Shown here: in pieces, positions 1 to 6,576 of the stretch
How the letters are laid out: each line of letters opens with the position of its first letter
Numbering within the stretch: the first letter of the stretch is position 1
Assembly (NCBI GenBank): GCA_043721915.1
Contig: JAYSPV010000123.1
Span: forward strand, 1 to 11,383
Length of the DNA stretch: 11,383 nucleotides
Source of the DNA: UBA668 sp043721915
GTDB lineage: Bacteria > Actinomycetota > Acidimicrobiia > Acidimicrobiales > Ilumatobacteraceae
Direction: 5' to 3'
Notes under the pieces: model-generated
The model's input: only the letters and a program-made list of their open reading frames with translations
The model's database searches: none
What the model was told of the DNA's origin: nothing
Made by a program: the position numbers and the translations under genes

Positions 1-186
1 ATCACCAAGGAATCCACGGTCAGCTTCAAGGAGCGCACCGATGTCACAGCCGTGCCGGCGTGCGCAGTCGTCGCCGAGACGATGGTGGCGCTGGTGCTCG
101 CCACCGAGGCGCAACGTAAGTTCGGTGGCGACAGCGTCGGCGAGTTCGTTCGCAACGCCTCGTCCTTCAACGCCACGCTGCCGTGA
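1..186 (+). CDS. aroC: Chorismate synthase, C-terminal fragment
   Basis: Partial gene: the first base of the window is in frame and the TGA is at 184-186, giving the last 61 residues. The peptide contains the segment RTDVTAVPACAVVAETMVAL and then KFGGDSVGEF, which match the conserved C-terminal part of chorismate synthase (usual form R.D..AVPA..VV.E.MVA). The enzyme uses reduced FMN to convert 5-enolpyruvylshikimate-3-phosphate to chorismate, the last common step of aromatic biosynthesis. The stop overlaps the GTG start of shikimate kinase (GTGA, 183-186), so the two are probably co-transcribed and translationally coupled. The N-terminal FMN and substrate-binding regions lie outside the window. 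The identification is supported by both the peptide and its aroK-aroB neighbours. Confidence 0.9.
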   Translation: MTKESTVSFKERTDVTAVPACAVVAETMVALVLATEAQRKFGGDSVGEFVRNASSFNATLP

Positions 187-692
187 TCCGCGCCGATCAG
201 CATCTGGTGCTGGTGGGCATGATGGGCGTCGGCAAGACGACGGTGGCCCGTGTGGTGGCCGACCGCTTGCACCGGCGGGTGCTCGACAGCGATGCGATCA
301 TCGAGAGCCGCACGGGTCGCACGGTGCGAGAGATCTTCGCCGAGGACGGCGAGCCCGCATTTCGTGCGATGGAGACCGAGGTGCTGCTGGAGTCGTTGGC
401 GCTACCCGAGCCGGTGGTGATCGCAGGTGCCGGCGGCGTCGTGCTCAGCGAGACCAACCGGGCGGCACTGAAGGCGTCCCCTGCACGCGTCGTGTGGCTC
501 TGCGCAGATCCGACGACGCTCGTCGATCGCGTCCGCGGCGGCGGCCATCGCCCGCTGTTGGATGGTGAGCCGGCCGGTACCTTGCAGCGCATGTTCACCG
601 AGCGCGAAGCGTTGTATCGCGAGGTCGCGGATGCAATCGTGCTGGTCGACAACCGTTCTGTCAGCGATGTGGTGGAGGCCGTACTGCGATGA
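183..692 (+). CDS. aroK: Shikimate kinase
   Basis: 169-residue cytoplasmic enzyme that phosphorylates shikimate at the 3-OH with ATP; the length is normal for AroK. The Walker A loop is GMMGVGKTT at residues 12-20, with K18 as the phosphate-binding lysine. The shikimate-binding DSD is at 35-37, R62 lies in the FRAME segment, the Gly-rich substrate loop is at 83-86, the LID arginine is R124 in HRPLL, and R147 lies in the REALYREVAD helix. The substrate loop reads A-G-G where the family usually has G-G-G. The GTG start overlaps the aroC stop. No Shine-Dalgarno is obvious, which fits translational coupling, and starting here places Walker A at the usual distance from the N-terminus. The stop overlaps the aroB start (ATGA, 689-692). 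Function is secure. Confidence 0.95.
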   Translation: MIRADQHLVLVGMMGVGKTTVARVVADRLHRRVLDSDAIIESRTGRTVREIFAEDGEPAFRAMETEVLLESLALPEPVVIAGAGGVVLSETNRAALKASPARVVWLCADPTTLVDRVRGGGHRPLLDGEPAGTLQRMFTEREALYREVADAIVLVDNRSVSDVVEAVLR

Positions 693-1711
693 TCACCGTT
701 CGTGTTCCCCTCGGCGAGCGCAGCTACGACGTGCTGGTCGGCCACGGCGCCAGCAGCGAGTTGGCTGCATTGCTGCCGTCAACGGTGCGACGCGCGGCAA
801 TCGTCACGCAGGCGAACATTCCGCTGTCGGTTGATCCCGGTGTGCCGTTCGAACGGTTCGAGATCGGCGAGGGCGAGCAGCACAAGACGCTGGCCACCAT
901 CGAGCAGCTGTGCCGCGGGTTCGCCGCGATGGGGCTCACCCGCAACGACGTGGTGATCGGTGTCGGTGGGGGAATGGTCACCGACGTGGCCGGCTTCGCA
1001 GCGGCCTCGTGGCACCGCGGCATCCCGGTCGTGCACGTCAGCACCACGTTGGTCGGCATGGTGGATGCAGCGATCGGCGGCAAGACGGGTGTCAACCTGC
1101 CTGCCGTCGATGGTGTGGGTGGCAAGAACCTGGTGGGCGCCTATTGGCAGCCCAGCGGCGTGATCTGCGAGCTGGATGCACTCTCGACGTTGCCGCCACG
1201 TGAAGTGCGTTGCGGGCGCGGCGAGATCGCCAAGTACCACTTCCTCACCGGCGACGATCTGCTGGCAATGAGCGAAGCCGAACGGATTGCGCGTTGTGTG
1301 CAGATCAAGGCCGATGTGGTTGCCGGCGACGAGCGCGAGGGCGGCCGCCGGGCGCTCCTCAACTACGGCCACACGCTGGCGCACGCACTGGAGATCGAGA
1401 CGAACCACGCGCTCGCCCACGGCGAGGCCGTCGGCATCGGCCTGATCTACGCAGCGCACCTCGCGCACCACCTCGGCCGTGTCTCTGCCGAGCGAGTGCA
1501 GCAGCACTACGACGTAGTTGGTGGGGCATACGAGCTCGATACTTCGCTACCCGCCGGCCTCTCGGCGGAGCAGTTGGTGGTGCTGATGGGCCGCGACAAG
1601 AAGGTGTTGGGCGATCAGCTGACGTTCGTGCTCGACGGCCCGAACGGTATTGAGGTCGTTTCCGGTGTCTCGGCCGTTGACGCACTGGCTGCGATGACCT
1701 TGATGCGCTGA
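689..1711 (+). CDS. aroB: 3-dehydroquinate synthase
   Basis: 340-residue NAD- and divalent-metal-dependent enzyme converting DAHP to 3-dehydroquinate, the second shikimate-pathway step. Visible motifs are GEQHKT (62-67), the nucleotide-binding GGGMVTDVAGF (93-103), STTLVGMVDAAIGGKTGVN (118-136), KNLVGAYWQP (146-155) and NYGHTLAHALE (225-235). The metal ligands align as E179, H228 and H244, and the 16-residue spacing of the two histidines matches the family. H232 is in the position of the second catalytic histidine. The segment around E179 reads GRGEIAKYHFL rather than the commoner G.AE.IKYG form. At 340 residues it is slightly short. The ATG overlaps the aroK stop and is preceded by GGAGG at 674-678, 10 nt upstream. 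Confidence 0.96.
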   Translation: MITVRVPLGERSYDVLVGHGASSELAALLPSTVRRAAIVTQANIPLSVDPGVPFERFEIGEGEQHKTLATIEQLCRGFAAMGLTRNDVVIGVGGGMVTDVAGFAAASWHRGIPVVHVSTTLVGMVDAAIGGKTGVNLPAVDGVGGKNLVGAYWQPSGVICELDALSTLPPREVRCGRGEIAKYHFLTGDDLLAMSEAERIARCVQIKADVVAGDEREGGRRALLNYGHTLAHALEIETNHALAHGEAVGIGLIYAAHLAHHLGRVSAERVQQHYDVVGGAYELDTSLPAGLSAEQLVVLMGRDKKVLGDQLTFVLDGPNGIEVVSGVSAVDALAAMTLMR

Positions 1712-1713
1712 GT

Positions 1714-1786
1714 CGGCGTCAAGTTGTGCAGTAGGTAGCTCTAAGAGCTACTCAGCGCGCAACTTGGTGCGAGCGAAGTGACGCCG
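1714..1786. repeat. Nested imperfect palindrome between aroB and the acetyltransferase gene
   Basis: Three sets of complementary arms are nested here. The outer pair is CGGCGTCA (1714-1721) with TGACGCCG (1779-1786). The middle pair is AAGTTGTGC (1721-1729) with GCGCAACTT (1757-1765), with one G-U pair. The inner pair is GTAGCTC (1735-1741) with GAGCTAC (1745-1751), enclosing TAA. A 13-nt bulge (1766-1778) lies on the 3' side only. No T-run follows, so it is not a standard intrinsic terminator. It resembles a dispersed palindromic intergenic element (REP/MITE-like) or an RNA-stabilising structure at the end of the aroC-K-B transcript; which one is not decidable from one copy. Confidence 0.6.
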
Positions 1787-1804
1787 GCCCGCGAGACTGG
1801 GGCC

Positions 1805-2374
1805 ATGACGCCTCGGATTCTCACGGAGCGGTTGGTGCTGCGTGAATGGCGAGAAGCGGACAAGTTGCCCTACTCGTTGCTCAACGCGGACCCACAGGTG
1901 ATGGAGCACTTCCCGTCCACGCTCAGCCGTGTGCAGAGCGACGAGATGGTCGGGCGAATGGCAACCAACTGGGAGCTGTACGGGCGGGGGTTGTGGGCTG
2001 TGGAGCGGCTGGACACGCAGCAGTTCATCGGTTTCATCGGCCTGGCCGCGCCCGGTTGGCACGTCGATGGCATCACCCCGTGCATCGAGGTCGGTTGGCG
2101 GTTGGCGAAGCCTCACTGGGGTCATGGCTTCGCCCCGGAGGGCGCGACCGCTGCCCTCGCCTACGGGTTCGAGCACCTCGAACTACCCAACGACGAGATC
2201 GTCAGCTTCACGACCACGAAGAACCTCAAGTCGCAGCGAGTGATGCGCAAGATCGGCCTTCACCTCGACGAGACCAGAGGCTTCGATCACCCGATGACGC
2301 CTGGTTGGCACGGCGAACGCCACGTGCTCTACAGCATTGATCGACAGGGTTGGAAGGCGGGCGTGGCACGATAG
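1805..2374 (+). CDS. GNAT-family N-acetyltransferase (RimJ/RimL-like)
   Basis: 189-residue protein starting TPRILTERLVLREW, the standard opening of the Acetyltransf_3 (RimJ/RimL-like) branch of the GNAT fold. The acetyl-CoA pyrophosphate loop is seen in HWGHGFAPEGA around residues 104-114. The C-terminal NLKSQRVMRKIGLHLDE matches the N..S..V..K.G motif of the family. The protein probably acetylates an amino group on a small molecule or a protein N-terminus; the substrate cannot be read from sequence. The ATG at 1805 is chosen because it places the TERL motif at the very N-terminus; an in-frame GTG at 1778 would add nine residues and lies within the palindrome. The gene interrupts aroB-aroQ, is separated from aroB by 93 nt and lies 4 nt before aroQ, so it may provide or share transcription with the downstream genes. 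Confidence 0.85.
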   Translation: MTPRILTERLVLREWREADKLPYSLLNADPQVMEHFPSTLSRVQSDEMVGRMATNWELYGRGLWAVERLDTQQFIGFIGLAAPGWHVDGITPCIEVGWRLAKPHWGHGFAPEGATAALAYGFEHLELPNDEIVSFTTTKNLKSQRVMRKIGLHLDETRGFDHPMTPGWHGERHVLYSIDRQGWKAGVAR

Positions 2375-2378
2375 GTCC

Positions 2379-2819
2379 GTGGCCACCATTGCACTTCTCC
2401 ACGGACCCAACCTCAACCTGCTCGGCCAGCGCGAGCCGCACATCTACGGCACCGCGACTCTCGACGACTACGTCGCCGCAGTCGCGGCCGCTGCCGCCGA
2501 ACGCGGCCATCATGTGCGGGCCCTTCAGACGAATCACGAAGGCGCGCTCGTGGATGCCATCCACGCCGCCCGGCAGGATGCGCAGGCGATCATCATCAAC
2601 CCCGGCGCGTTCACTCATTACGCGTGGGCCATCCACGATGCGCTTGCGGCGTTCGATGGGCCGATCATCGAGGTGCACATCTCCAATCCCAACGCCCGCG
2701 AGCCGTGGCGTCACACCAGCGTCGTCGCGCCTGTTGCGACCGGCTCGATCACCGGGCTCGGCATCGACGGCTACCTGTTGGCGGTACTCGCGATTTCAGC
2801 GCGGCTGGCAGCGACATGA
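2379..2819 (+). CDS. aroQ: 3-dehydroquinate dehydratase, type II
   Basis: 146-residue type II dehydroquinase, the small dodecameric form, which removes water from 3-dehydroquinate to give 3-dehydroshikimate. The N-terminal HGPNLNLLGQREPHIYG carries R18 and the catalytic Y23. Other active-site features are QTNHEGALVDAIH (50-62), INPGAFTHYAWA (N74, H80), EVHISNPNARE with catalytic H100, and R111 in PWRHTS. The length agrees with the family. I start at GTG 2379, which gives the standard short lead-in ATIALLHGPN; an in-frame ATG at 2337 would add 14 non-conserved residues inside the acetyltransferase gene. The ribosome-binding site is weak, so coupling to the gene ending 4 nt upstream is likely. 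The stop overlaps the next start (ATGA, 2816-2819). Confidence 0.95.
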   Translation: MATIALLHGPNLNLLGQREPHIYGTATLDDYVAAVAAAAAERGHHVRALQTNHEGALVDAIHAARQDAQAIIINPGAFTHYAWAIHDALAAFDGPIIEVHISNPNAREPWRHTSVVAPVATGSITGLGIDGYLLAVLAISARLAAT

Positions 2820-3913
2820 GCCACTCCGCTCGGGTCGAGCGCGTTCGGGAGCGTTTCACCGGTGCCGAGGCGTTGTTGGTGAGCGACCTCACCAACATCC
2901 GGTGGCTCACTGGGTTCACCGGCTCCAACGGATGGGTCGTCGTCGGCCCCGAGCGGTTGACGCTGGTCACCGACGGCCGGTACGGCCGCCAGGCCGCGCG
3001 CCAGTTGGCCTCCTCGGGGATCGACGCCGATGTGCTCGTCGGGGCCTCCGGTGGTGAGACCCTCGCGCACCTGGCCGCCGTCACCGGCGACTATGCGAGT
3101 GTCGGGTTCGAAGCAGCGCACGTCAGCTACCAACAGCACGCATCGTGGGCGTCGGCCTTTGCGTCGGCACTCGTGCCGACATCGGGCGTCGTCGAGGCCC
3201 AGCGGCGGAGCAAGGACGAGGGCGAGATCGATGCGATGGCCGCTGCCTGTCGGATCGCCGACCAGGCTCTGGCGGATGTCGCTCCACGCCTGGCCGATGG
3301 CCTCACCGAAGCCGAGGTGCGCAACCTGCTCGAGATCCGGATGCGCGATCTCGGTGCCACCGGTCCCAGCTACGAGACGATCGTCGCCACCGGCCCAACC
3401 AACGCCGCGCTGCCGCACCACCGGCCGACGTCGACGCTGATCGAGCCTGGACACACCGTCATCATCGACGTCGGTGCCCTCGTCGACGGGTACCACAGCG
3501 ACATGACCCGCACGTTCGTGATCGGCGAACCCACCGCGCTGCAGCGTGAGTTGTACGACCTGGTGCTCGCCGCACAGACCGCAGGCGTGGCCGCGATCGC
3601 ACCCGGGATCACCGTCCAGGAACTCGATGGCGTGTGCCGCGGGATCATCGCCGACGCCGGCTACGGCGACTGGTTCACGCATGGCACCGGTCACGGCGTT
3701 GGCCTGTTGATCCATGAGGACCCGTTCGTCAATCGGACCAGCGATGCCACTTTGCGGGTTGGGGACGTAGTGACCGTGGAGCCAGGCGTCTACCATGAAG
3801 GCTTCGGCGGCATTCGCATCGAAGACCTGGTGGTCGTCACCAGCGACGGATGCCGCGTCCTCACTGTCTCTGCGAAGGATTCACCGTGCCCGCCATCTCC
3901 ACCAACGACCTGA
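2816..3913 (+). CDS. pepP: Xaa-Pro aminopeptidase (M24 family)
   Basis: 365-residue two-domain metallopeptidase that removes an N-terminal residue preceding proline. The N-terminal creatinase-like domain (about 1-125) includes SDLTNIRWLTGFTGSNG and VTDGRYGRQA. The C-terminal pita-bread domain holds all five dinuclear-metal ligands: D218 and D229 in DVGALVDGYHSDMTRTF, H293 in HGTGHGVGL, E322 in VEPGVY and E336 in RIEDL. The length fits the shorter PepP/YqhT type often found next to efp. ATG 2816 overlaps the aroQ stop; the open frame extends further upstream but that part only reads through aroQ. The last nine codons overlap the beginning of efp by 28 nt and encode a Pro-rich, non-conserved tail. 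The exact substrate range (Xaa-Pro dipeptidase versus aminopeptidase) is uncertain. Confidence 0.92.
   Translation: MSHSARVERVRERFTGAEALLVSDLTNIRWLTGFTGSNGWVVVGPERLTLVTDGRYGRQAARQLASSGIDADVLVGASGGETLAHLAAVTGDYASVGFEAAHVSYQQHASWASAFASALVPTSGVVEAQRRSKDEGEIDAMAAACRIADQALADVAPRLADGLTEAEVRNLLEIRMRDLGATGPSYETIVATGPTNAALPHHRPTSTLIEPGHTVIIDVGALVDGYHSDMTRTFVIGEPTALQRELYDLVLAAQTAGVAAIAPGITVQELDGVCRGIIADAGYGDWFTHGTGHGVGLLIHEDPFVNRTSDATLRVGDVVTVEPGVYHEGFGGIRIEDLVVVTSDGCRVLTVSAKDSPCPPSPPTT
3874..3879 (+). promoter_or_regulatory. Ribosome-binding site that sets the efp start
   Basis: GAAGGA lies 6 nt before GTG 3886, inside the 3' end of the peptidase gene. This strong Shine-Dalgarno supports GTG 3886 over the in-frame ATG at 3850, which would add 12 residues unlike any EF-P N-terminus. 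It also means EF-P can be initiated independently of ribosomes finishing the upstream gene. Confidence 0.8.
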
Positions 3914-4449
3914 AGAACGGCATCACGCTGGAAATCGACAACAACCTGTTCCAGGTGGTCGAGTTCCAGCACGTCAAGCCGGGCAAGGGCGGCGCCTTCG
4001 TGCGTTCGAAGCTGCGCAACCTGCGCAATGGCGCCGTCATCGACAAGACGTTCAACGCCGGTGTGCGCGTCGAGCAGGCGCTGCTCGAGAAGAAGGACAT
4101 GCAGTTCCTGTACCGCGACGGCGACGAGTACGTGTTCATGGATCAAGAGACGTACGACCAGCAGAACGTCGCCCCCACCGCGTTGGGTGACGCCGCCGAC
4201 TACATGATCGAGAACTCGGTCGCGATGATCGCGTTCTACAACGACGAGATCGTCACCGTCGAGATCGCTGCGTCGGTCGAGCTCGCCATCGCCGACACAG
4301 AGCCGGGCATCCAGGGCGATCGCGTCAGCGGCGCCCGTAAGCCGGCAACCCTCGAGACCGGCAAGGTCATCCAGGTGCCCCTGTTCATCAACCCGGGCGA
4401 CAAGGTCAAGGTCGACACCCGCTCCGGCGATTACATCACTCGGGTCTGA
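3886..4449 (+). CDS. efp: Translation elongation factor P
   Basis: 187-residue EF-P, the usual length for the family, which binds between the ribosomal P and E sites and relieves stalling at proline runs. The N-terminal KOW-like domain begins ISTNDLKNG and carries the loop VKPGKGGAFVR at 30-40, where K34 aligns with the lysine that is beta-lysylated in E. coli. The following OB-fold regions contain FLYRDGDEYVFMDQETYDQ and, near the C-terminus, VPLFINPGDKVKVDTRSGDYITRV, a signature of the family. No EpmA/EpmB or other modification gene is in the window, so K34 may act unmodified, as reported for some actinobacterial EF-Ps. It overlaps the peptidase gene by 28 nt and lies 4 nt upstream of nusB. 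GTG start supported by a good ribosome-binding site. Confidence 0.96.
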   Translation: MPAISTNDLKNGITLEIDNNLFQVVEFQHVKPGKGGAFVRSKLRNLRNGAVIDKTFNAGVRVEQALLEKKDMQFLYRDGDEYVFMDQETYDQQNVAPTALGDAADYMIENSVAMIAFYNDEIVTVEIAASVELAIADTEPGIQGDRVSGARKPATLETGKVIQVPLFINPGDKVKVDTRSGDYITRV

Positions 4450-4453
4450 CCCA

Positions 4454-4885
4454 GTGGCCCGCTCGCAAAACCGTGCCGCGCGCCATGCGGGTGACGACGA
4501 GAGAACCGACGCTCGCGAACGAGCGCTCATCCTGCTCTACGAGGCCGAATCGAAGGGCATCACACCCGGTGAAGTGCTGGCCGCACAGATCTCGCCGGCC
4601 GACGAGCTCACGACATTGCTGATCGTGGGCGTCGAGGCCAACCAGGCAGAGCTCGATCAGCAGATCGCTGCCCATGCCAAGGGCTGGACGTTGCAACGGA
4701 TGCCCACCATTGATCGCAATGTGCTGCGTATCGCCGCCTTCGAGCTGCTCGCTCGCAGCGATGTGCCGGTGGCCGTCGTGCTCGACGAGGCGGTCGAACT
4801 GGCGAAGCGGTTCAGCACCGACGATTCGGGTCGCTTCGTCAACGGTGTGCTGTCGGCGCTGGTGCCCGTGTTGCGCCACGACTGA
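4454..4885 (+). CDS. nusB: Transcription antitermination factor NusB
   Basis: 143-residue all-helical protein that, with S10/NusE, binds boxA RNA and supports antitermination of rRNA operons. Family features are RERALILLYEAESKG near the N-terminus, a middle segment with TIDRNVLRIAAFELL, and the C-terminal DEAVELAKRFSTDDSGRFVNGVL, which is the most conserved part of NusB. The length is typical. The first 17 residues are charged and polar and are not conserved. GTG 4454 is 4 nt after the efp stop with no visible Shine-Dalgarno, so translation probably depends on coupling to efp. The efp-nusB adjacency is common in actinobacteria and Firmicutes. Confidence 0.93.
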   Translation: MARSQNRAARHAGDDERTDARERALILLYEAESKGITPGEVLAAQISPADELTTLLIVGVEANQAELDQQIAAHAKGWTLQRMPTIDRNVLRIAAFELLARSDVPVAVVLDEAVELAKRFSTDDSGRFVNGVLSALVPVLRHD

Positions 4886-4932
4886 AGCGCCCATGACGCC
4901 GCCACGACTCGCATTCGGGCCAGACTTGCGCC

Positions 4933-6570
4933 GTGTCTGACGTAGTCGCCCCGAACGATGCAACGACACCCGAACCACCGGTAGCGAGACCGCCGGCCCT
5001 GGAGCCACGGATGCGCCGGCCGGGCCGGCTAGGCGCCTGGTCGCTGGAGCGCGTGCAGCGGTTCACCGTCTGGCAGGCGCTGTTCTTCGCCATGGTGCTG
5101 ATCTACGTCGTCTACCTGACGCGCGTGAGCTTGGACGTGCACCACGGCTTGGGCACCTCCAGCTACGACGTCGGGCTCTACCAGCAGGGTGTGTGGCTGC
5201 TCTCCCAGGGCAAGGCACCCTTCGTCACGCTGATGGGGCGCAACATGCTGGGCGATCACGCCTCGCTGATCCTGCTGTTCGTTGCGCCGATTTATCGGCT
5301 GTTCCCGGCCGCTGGCACGCTCTACTTCATCCAGAGCCTGGTGATCGGGTTGGGTGCATTGCCCGTGTTCCTCGCTGCGCGCAAGCGACTGCAGAGCGAG
5401 GCGATGGCGCTGGTGTTGGCCGGCTGCTTCCTGCTGCACCCCGCTGTCGGCTGGACCAACCGAGAGAACTTTCACCCGGATAGTTTCATCGCGCTGTTCG
5501 TCGGCATGGCGATCTACGGCGCGCTCGAGCGCAAGTGGCGGCTGTACTGGGTGTTCGTCGTGCTGGCCTTGCTGGTCAAGGAGGACGTCTCGCTGGTCGT
5601 GCTGCCGCTGGGAGTATGGGTGGCGATGCGGCGCGATCGCCGCATGGGCATCGCCACGGCGCTGGCCGCCGTGTTCGCGACCTTCGTGGGCATGTTCGTG
5701 ATCATGCGCTCGCTGATCGGCGTGCCCACACGCAATGCCTGGCGGATCCCCTTCGGTGGGCCCGGTGGGTTCATCCGCGAAACCATCGAGCGCCCCGGCA
5801 ACGTCATCCAGCATTTCCGTAGCGACAGCCGACCGTTCTACTTCTGGCAGATGACGTTCCCGGTCGCGTTCGCGTTCCTGCGCCGGCCCGGCATCGCGGC
5901 GATCAGCCTGGTCGTGCTCGGCACCAACATGCTCAGCACCTTTTGGTACCAGTACCAGGTCGAGTATCACTACTCCTTGATCGCGGTGCCGGCCCTCGTG
6001 CTCGGCTCGGTGTACGCGCTCGAGCTGCTGGGTCGCCGCTGGCGTCGGCGGATGGTCGCAGTGATGGCGTTCACGTCGCTCTGGGCGTGCCTGATGTGGG
6101 GTGCGATTCCCATCGGCAAGGTGATCGCTCCGGGGCTCAACCCTCCACTCGGACGCACGGAGCCCTACTACTGGCCACCGGACCATCCCATCGCGGTGGC
6201 CGCCCGCGAGATCATGGCCGAGGTGCCTGGGGACGCCTCGATCGCCACGTTCCACGCGCTGGCGCCGCATCTCGCCCATCGTGAGCAGATCTACCAGTTC
6301 CCGAATCCGTTCCGGGTCGTGCTCTACGGAGTCGGCCTGGAGATGGAGGAAGCTCGCTCGTGCCTCCCGGCCGCGAACGACCTGCAGTACGTGCTGTTGC
6401 AGGCACAGCTCGCCGATGAGCAGCAGGCCGACTGGGACCGCGTCTCGGCCGACTTCGATGTGGTCGCGTCGAACGAATTCTGGGTGCTGTACCACCGCGA
6501 ACGTCATACGGTCCGGTGCGAGGCGGTGGCCGGCCAGGATTTCCCGCAGTTGGTCACCGTCGTCGGCTAG
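4933..6570 (+). CDS. DUF2079 polytopic membrane protein (GT-C-like)
   Basis: 545-residue integral membrane protein. After a Pro-rich cytoplasmic N-terminus (1-42) there are roughly nine to ten hydrophobic segments, for example 44-64, 129-149, 203-233, 239-260, 308-330, 346-366 and 372-392. A C-terminal region (about 393-545) is probably extracytoplasmic, with cysteines C477 and C529 that could form a disulfide. Motifs typical of DUF2079 are SYDVGLYQQGVWLL (77-90, with D79 in the first outer loop), LLGDH-like MLGDH (105-109), ENFHPD (178-183) and LLVKEDVSL (213-221). The loop acidic residue and topology resemble GT-C glycosyltransferases that use polyprenyl-phosphate sugars, but no substrate is known and this role is inference. 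GTG 4933 lacks a clear ribosome-binding site. It sits between nusB and carA with 47 nt upstream. Confidence 0.85.
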   Translation: MSDVVAPNDATTPEPPVARPPALEPRMRRPGRLGAWSLERVQRFTVWQALFFAMVLIYVVYLTRVSLDVHHGLGTSSYDVGLYQQGVWLLSQGKAPFVTLMGRNMLGDHASLILLFVAPIYRLFPAAGTLYFIQSLVIGLGALPVFLAARKRLQSEAMALVLAGCFLLHPAVGWTNRENFHPDSFIALFVGMAIYGALERKWRLYWVFVVLALLVKEDVSLVVLPLGVWVAMRRDRRMGIATALAAVFATFVGMFVIMRSLIGVPTRNAWRIPFGGPGGFIRETIERPGNVIQHFRSDSRPFYFWQMTFPVAFAFLRRPGIAAISLVVLGTNMLSTFWYQYQVEYHYSLIAVPALVLGSVYALELLGRRWRRRMVAVMAFTSLWACLMWGAIPIGKVIAPGLNPPLGRTEPYYWPPDHPIAVAAREIMAEVPGDASIATFHALAPHLAHREQIYQFPNPFRVVLYGVGLEMEEARSCLPAANDLQYVLLQAQLADEQQADWDRVSADFDVVASNEFWVLYHRERHTVRCEAVAGQDFPQLVTVVG

Positions 6571-6573
6571 CCT
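6568..6573 (+). promoter_or_regulatory. Possible -10 element for the carA leader
   Basis: TAGCCT fits the actinobacterial TANNNT -10 pattern and overlaps the stop codon of the DUF2079 gene. A transcript from here would begin near 6579-6582, just before the PyrR-like hairpin. No convincing -35 hexamer is seen at the right distance, so this is tentative; read-through from upstream is equally possible. Confidence 0.25.
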
Positions 6574-6576
6574 GCA

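Noticed and set aside
1735..1751. Intrinsic terminator after aroB
   Set aside because: The inner stem is only 7 bp and no T-run follows; the downstream sequence is GC-rich. It is kept only as part of the nested palindrome.
1723..1763. Possible integron attC site in the aroB spacer palindrome
   Set aside because: The arms read GTT... then ...AAC in both orientations, the reverse of the attC order (RYYYAAC then GTTRRRY), and the purine/pyrimidine positions do not fit.
2337..2378. Upstream ATG start for aroQ
   Set aside because: The added 14 residues are the out-of-frame 3' end of the acetyltransferase gene and are not part of type II dehydroquinases.
2624..2815. N-terminal extension of the peptidase open frame
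   Set aside because: The extra 64 codons are a shadow of aroQ; the ATGA overlap at 2816 gives the normal start of the creatinase-like domain.
2771..3796. 341-codon minus-strand open frame opposite the peptidase gene
   Set aside because: Shadow of a gene with all five metal ligands on the plus strand; no motif of its own.
3850..3885. Upstream ATG start for EF-P
   Set aside because: It would add 12 residues not seen in EF-P and would ignore the strong GAAGGA site 6 nt before GTG 3886.
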